A stretch of DNA of 64,000 nucleotides from Streptomyces sp. CB02009 (GTDB taxonomy: Bacteria > Actinomycetota > Actinomycetes > Streptomycetales > Streptomycetaceae), in NCBI RefSeq assembly GCF_001905825.1, contig NZ_LIVV01000004.1:495687-559686 (forward strand), written 5' to 3'. The position numbers were made by a program, and so were the translations under genes. A model generated the notes under the pieces. The model did no database searches. It saw nothing but the letters and a program-made list of their open reading frames with translations, and was not told the DNA's origin. Below, one piece after another: positions 60,938 to 64,000 of this stretch (its first letter is position 1; each line of letters begins with the position of its first letter).

Positions 60938-60970
60938 CCGAAGCCCCGGCCCCACAGGCCGGGGCTTCGG
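60938..60970 (+). terminator. hairpin after tRNA-Ser (GCU)
   Basis: CCGAAGCCCCGGCC (60938-60951) is fully complementary to GGCCGGGGCTTCGG (60957-60970) around CCACA. It ends the tRNA transcript 7 bases past the mature end. Confidence 0.85.
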
Positions 60971-61074
60971 CCGTTTCCGGCCCGGAGATCACCGCACCAG
61001 CTCCGCCCGCGATCCGGGCGCACCGATGCCCCGTGCGGTGTTTCCGCAGGTCACAAGGGGTGAGGCCAATGGAT

Positions 61075-61103
61075 TTCACATGGCGGCGGCAGTCATGTAA
61101 TGT
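61075..61103 (+). promoter_or_regulatory. candidate promoter of tRNA-Arg
   Basis: TTCACA (61075-61080) and TAATGT (61098-61103) are spaced by 17 bases, 60 bases before the tRNA. The -10 is a good match to TANNNT in an AT-richer patch. Confidence 0.6.
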
Positions 61104-61163
61104 TCTGTCTGTCGCCGCGAGCGGGTCGAAAGACCGGGGAGCGGAGGCAAGACAAAAGAACAA

Positions 61164-61236
61164 GCACTCGTAGCTTAACGGATAGAGCATCTGACTACGG
61201 ATCAGAAGGTTGCAGGTTCGAATCCTGCCGAGTGCA
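61164..61236 (+). tRNA. tRNA-Arg (anticodon ACG)
   Basis: A 73-nt tRNA. Acceptor GCACTCG pairs with CGAGTGC (61229-61235), discriminator A at 61236. The anticodon loop CTACGGA gives ACG, expected to be edited to ICG and to read CGU/CGC/CGA. T-arm GCAGG/TTCGAAT/CCTGC. CCA is not encoded. Confidence 0.95.
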
Positions 61237-61244
61237 CAGTGGAT

Positions 61245-61276
61245 CGAAGGCCCCGGACGAGAGTCCGGGGCCTTCG
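61245..61276 (+). terminator. hairpin after tRNA-Arg
   Basis: CGAAGGCCCCGGAC (61245-61258) pairs perfectly with GTCCGGGGCCTTCG (61263-61276) around GAGA, 8 bases past the tRNA end. Confidence 0.88.
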
Positions 61277-61342
61277 GCGTTGTGGGGGTGGGGGGTTAGG
61301 GTCGGATGATCGTTCTTTTCTCTTCTATGTGGGGGTTGGGGC

Positions 61343-61708
61343 ATGGCGCTCTTCGGGAACGCGCACGCGATTGATCCGGCGCAGGCGCAGCAGGACTACG
61401 CGCGGCTGCTCGGGCAGGGGGAGCAGGTGCACGCCGCGTACCTGCTGATCCGCGACACCATCTTCTTCACCGACCGGCGGCTCGTGCTGGTCGACAAGCA
61501 GGGCATCACCGGCAAGAAGGTCGAGTACCACTCGATCCCGTACAAGAGCATCACGCACTTCGCGGTCGAGACCGCCGGCACCTTCGATCTGGATGCCGAG
61601 CTGAAGATCTGGATCTCCGGCAGCCAGCTGCCGGTCCAGAAGACCTTCACCAAGGGCGTCGACATCTACGAGGTCCAGGCGATCCTCACGCAGTTCGTCG
61701 CCCGCTAG
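61343..61708 (+). CDS. bacterial PH-domain protein
   Basis: A 121-aa soluble protein matching the bacterial PH domain family (bPH, PF08000-like): a short N-terminal helix (DPAQAQQDYARLLGQGEQVHAAY), seven beta strands including RDTIFFTDRRLVLVDKQGITGKK and HSIPYKSITHFAVETAG, and a final helix (IYEVQAILTQFVA). The family forms oligomeric rings and may have membrane or protein binding roles; function is unknown. ATG 61343 follows GGGGGTTGGGGC. A strong terminator follows. Standalone gene between the tRNA pair and the Bro-N gene. Confidence 0.9.
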   Translation: MALFGNAHAIDPAQAQQDYARLLGQGEQVHAAYLLIRDTIFFTDRRLVLVDKQGITGKKVEYHSIPYKSITHFAVETAGTFDLDAELKIWISGSQLPVQKTFTKGVDIYEVQAILTQFVAR

Positions 61709-61734
61709 GCGACGCGGCGCCTTCGTAGATGCGG

Positions 61735-61778
61735 GGGGAGGGATTTCGGGGGGTATACCCGGGAATCCCTCCCCTTTT
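61735..61778 (+). terminator. intrinsic terminator
   Basis: GGGGAGGGATT (61735-61745) pairs with AATCCCTCCCC (61764-61774), followed by TTTT. Inside, GGGTATACCC (61751-61760) is itself a palindrome. It terminates the PH-domain gene. Confidence 0.85.
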
Positions 61779-61851
61779 GGGTGAACCTGTCTGATTTGCA
61801 TGTCAGTTGAATATGCCTTCGTCCTAGCTTGCGAGGCGGAGGTGATGATCG

Positions 61852-62676
61852 ATGGACGCGATCGACATCGATGACGTGGTGTACGCCGCCACCGGAGCGC
61901 CCCTGCGCCGGCTGACCGCGTACGACGGGACCCACTGGTTCCCCGTCGTGGACGTGGCCAAGCAGCTGGGGTACGCGGGGAGCCGGGAGGCGTTGCGGAC
62001 GGTGGCGCTGCCCGGGACCTGCCTGGCGTCCGCGCGGGAGCTCGCCGGGGGCGAGGAGTTCTCCGGCCGGAGCGGGATCAGGGCGTCGACGCGGATGGTG
62101 AGCCTGCAGGGGCTCGTGCAGCTCGTCGGGGCCTGCCGGAGACCGGAGGCCGGGCCGTTCCGGGCGTGGACGGCCGAGGTCATAGCGGCGGTTCAGCGGT
62201 ACGGGGGGTACGGGCTCGAACCCTCCCCCGTGCAGGGCGTGTTCGTGCTGCCGCCCGAGCTCGTCGACGTCCTCGTCCGGCTCGACGGGCAGTTCGACGA
62301 GCGGGCCGTCGCGTACACCGAGCACACCGAGTACGCGGAGCTGCTCCGCGAGACCCGGCGGAGCCTCTCAAGGGTCGCCGACTCCCTTGAACGGCTCGCC
62401 GTGCCCCGCCAGCGCGCCGGCGCCGTCGTCGCGCTCACCCCGCAGCAGCTCGTCGAGTCCTGGACGGTCACCGGGGACACGCACACGGTCGCGAGCTGCC
62501 TCGCCCCCGCCCTGCTCCGCGGCGGCGTCCGCCACCGGGCCCAGGACGTCACCCGGCGCACCGGTCTCTCCGCCGACCGGGTCCGGGAGTGCGTGCGGCT
62601 CCTCGTCGACCGCGGGTGCATCCGGGAGGTCGGCGGACCCGACGCCGACGGGGCGCGGATCTACGTCCTGCCCTGA
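61852..62676 (+). CDS. Bro-N (phage antirepressor-type) domain protein
   Basis: A 274-aa protein. Residues about 15-115 form a Bro-N domain: RRLTAYDGTHWFPVVDVAKQ, LGYAGSREALRTV, TRMVSLQGLVQLV. This is the DNA-binding part of phage antirepressors and baculovirus BRO proteins. A Leu/Arg heptad stretch (ELLRETRRSLSRVADSLERL) links to a C-terminal winged-helix segment (DVTRRTGLSADRVRECVRLLVDRGCI). ATG 61852 has GGAGG about 12 bases upstream (GAGGCGGAGGTGATGATCG). No phage structural genes are nearby. It may be a domesticated regulator. Confidence 0.85.
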   Translation: MDAIDIDDVVYAATGAPLRRLTAYDGTHWFPVVDVAKQLGYAGSREALRTVALPGTCLASARELAGGEEFSGRSGIRASTRMVSLQGLVQLVGACRRPEAGPFRAWTAEVIAAVQRYGGYGLEPSPVQGVFVLPPELVDVLVRLDGQFDERAVAYTEHTEYAELLRETRRSLSRVADSLERLAVPRQRAGAVVALTPQQLVESWTVTGDTHTVASCLAPALLRGGVRHRAQDVTRRTGLSADRVRECVRLLVDRGCIREVGGPDADGARIYVLP

Positions 62677-62805
62677 GCCGTCACGACGACGATCCGGCCG
62701 GTCGGGCCGAAGGCGCCGGGAGGGTCGACCCGCGGGCCCGGGGTAGGGGACCGGCAGTGGATGTGGCGGAGACTGGACATCCGGGGAGCACAGGGAGGCG
62801 CGGGC

Positions 62806-63675
62806 GTGGAGTGGCGGTGTCGGGGGATCACCTGGAGCGGAGGCGTGCCCGGACTGCGGTGGCAGGGCGGGAGGGTCAGCGCGCTCGCGTACGGGCAGCG
62901 GCTCGCCTTCCGGGCCGCGGGGGAGCGCCGGTGCCCGGGGGCGCGGGGGAATCCCTGCCCGCTGGAGGCCGTCGTGCCCGGCCGGTCCACCGGAGGGCGG
63001 TGCGGCGCGTGCGCGCGGCTCGACCGGGCCCATTCCGTCGCCGCCGACACCTTCCTGGACGATCCGCAGCCGTACCGGGTGTACCTGGCCTGGTTCGGAC
63101 CCGGGATGACCAAGGTCGGGATCACCGCGGAGGCCCGGGGCGACGCCCGGCTGCTCGAACAGGGCGCCGTCGCGTTCAGCTGGCTCGGGCGGGGCCCGCT
63201 GATGGCCGCCCGGCGGACCGAGGAGGTGCTGCGGCAGGCGCTCGGGGTTCCCGACCGGGTGGCGTACGAGCGGAAGCGCGCCGCCCGGCACGCCCTGCCG
63301 CCCGCCCCGGGCCGGGCCCTGGAGGTCCGGGAACTGTACGGGCGGGCGCGGGAGGTCGGCGGCTGGACGGAGACCCTGGAGCCGCTGGACTTCGCCGCAC
63401 ACGACCACGCCGCGGCCTTCGCCCTCGACGGACTGCCGACGTTCTCGGGCACGGTCACGGAACTGGTCGACGGGGGTGTCGTGTGTGGGCGGCTGCTCGC
63501 CGCGGCCGGGCCCGATCTGCACCTGCTCGACCCCGGCGGGCGCTGCCTCGCGCTCGACACCCGGCTGATGGGCGGGTGGGTGCTGCAGGGAGCCGGCGAG
63601 GAGGACGCCTTCTCCGCGCCGGTGTCGGAGGCGGTTGCCACCGTCGATCCGAGCAGTCAGGGAGAGCTGTTCTGA
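62806..63675 (+). CDS. DUF2797 domain protein
   Basis: A 289-aa protein with a zinc-type cysteine pattern CPGARGNPCPL ... GGRCGACARL (about 45-75), a GIY-YIG-like strand pair YRVYLAWFGPGMTKVGIT, and RRTEEVLRQALGVPDRV after it. This is the pattern I associate with DUF2797, of unknown function, fairly common in Streptomyces. GTG 62806 is preferred because GGGAGG (62793-62798) lies 7 bases before it; ATG 62761 is possible. No membrane segment. It starts 130 bases after the Bro-N gene. The nuclease resemblance is an inference, not a call. Confidence 0.8.
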   Translation: MEWRCRGITWSGGVPGLRWQGGRVSALAYGQRLAFRAAGERRCPGARGNPCPLEAVVPGRSTGGRCGACARLDRAHSVAADTFLDDPQPYRVYLAWFGPGMTKVGITAEARGDARLLEQGAVAFSWLGRGPLMAARRTEEVLRQALGVPDRVAYERKRAARHALPPAPGRALEVRELYGRAREVGGWTETLEPLDFAAHDHAAAFALDGLPTFSGTVTELVDGGVVCGRLLAAAGPDLHLLDPGGRCLALDTRLMGGWVLQGAGEEDAFSAPVSEAVATVDPSSQGELF

Positions 63676-63760
63676 GGGCCCGCGACCCCTTCGTAAAGTC
63701 TTGGATCCCTTTCCCCGGGGGCCGTGGACATCCCCGCCCCGGCCCGGCGAGGGTGATCAC

Positions 63761-64000
63761 ATGACCCCCAAACTGGTGGCGGACATCGAACCGCCCTACT
63801 ACACCGCTGTCTTCACCTCGATCCGGCCCGACGACCCCGAGGGCTACGCCGAGACGGCCGCGCGGATGGACGAGCTCGCCGGCGGGATGCCGGGCTTCCT
63901 CGGCCACGAGTCCGCCCGTACGCCGGGCGGCATCGGCATCACCGTCGCCTACTTCCGGGACCTGGAGTCGCTCGACGCCTGGCGGGTGCACGCCGAGCAC
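63761..64000 (+). CDS. antibiotic biosynthesis monooxygenase (ABM) domain protein, 3'-truncated by window edge
   Basis: The first 80 residues of a small ferredoxin-like-fold protein. VADIEPPYYTAVFTSIRP, ETAARMDELAGGMPGFLGHE and the late ITVAYFRDLESLDAWRVHAEH are typical of ABM (YgiN-type) monooxygenases and related heme-degrading proteins. Such proteins are usually about 95-110 aa, so perhaps 20-30 residues are outside. ATG 63761 has GAGGGTG upstream. The reading frame is open to base 64000. Cofactor-free quinol oxidation is common in the family but untested here. Confidence 0.85.
   Translation, partial: MTPKLVADIEPPYYTAVFTSIRPDDPEGYAETAARMDELAGGMPGFLGHESARTPGGIGITVAYFRDLESLDAWRVHAEH

Noticed and set aside
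60841..64000. tRNA pair followed by a Bro-N gene considered as an integrated element
   Set aside because: No integrase, no excisionase and no second copy of a tRNA 3' end was found, and base composition of the following genes is like the rest of the window. Only the Bro-N fold itself is phage-like.

Overview
The window is high-GC actinobacterial DNA, almost certainly a Streptomyces chromosome. The evidence is strong G/C preference at third codon positions, frequent GTG starts, ATGA/GTGA-coupled genes, and families typical of the genus (a subtilisin-inhibitor-like protein, SigE-family sigma factor, RsbW-type ATPases, SpoIIE-type phosphatase, DUF6083/DUF5926/DUF1906 proteins, DtpA/Sco copper genes). 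Gene order (cydABDC ... serS-pheA-dtpA-sco ...) looks like the conserved core near the replication origin. A perfect ParB parS core at 2359-2372, a near-perfect one at 28649-28664 and clusters of DnaA boxes support this. Nothing here looks like an intact prophage, IS element or integrative element.

Layout. 1-5971: cytochrome bd oxidase operon (cydA partial, cydB, fused cydDC), followed by a GAF-GAF histidine kinase (6020-7732). 7756-15564: mostly minus-strand housekeeping and unknown genes (HAD phosphatase, F420-type oxidoreductase, KptA RNA 2'-phosphotransferase, MerR regulator, EphD-like hydrolase/SDR fusion, M24 peptidase-like protein). 15838-19403: two tandem ABC ATPase/permease pairs. 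19518-26075: MFS transporter with its GntR regulator, lipoamide dehydrogenase, rhomboid-like protein, second HAD phosphatase, seryl-tRNA synthetase. 26076-26571: a 0.5-kb intergenic region with a DnaA-box cluster. 26572-33882: pheA, then an extracytoplasmic copper-handling operon (ycnI, sco, PCu(A)C chaperone, copCD, dtpA). 34096-44480: RsbW-like ATPases, aminopeptidase P, PP2C phosphatase, a degenerate prim-pol protein, SEC-C protein, glycerophosphodiesterase, HtrA-like protease. 44529-46586: tRNA-Ser, small antitoxin-like protein, macro domain protein, small Asn-rich secreted protein. 46786-51766: a five-gene ATGA-coupled operon matching, in gene content, the mycobacterial igr genes (chsE2, chsH2, chsE1, chsH1, ltp2) for steroid side-chain removal. 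51819-60466: DUF1906 protein, SigE-family sigma factor, fatty-acid CoA ligase, a 1357-aa PAS/pseudokinase/receiver protein, SSI-type inhibitor. 60841-64000: tRNA-Ser and tRNA-Arg, PH-domain protein, Bro-N protein, DUF2797 protein and a truncated monooxygenase.

Points most worth a second look are the origin-proximal chromosome-organisation sites (parS inside coding sequence, DnaA-box clusters), the igr-like operon with a palindrome just upstream, the pseudokinase with a repeated GRRR linker motif, a prim-pol homologue that has lost its catalytic acidic motif, and an unusual number of unrelated short tandem-repeat arrays that lie just past stop codons or in disordered tails. Functions are inferred from sequence motifs and remembered family knowledge; no database search was run.
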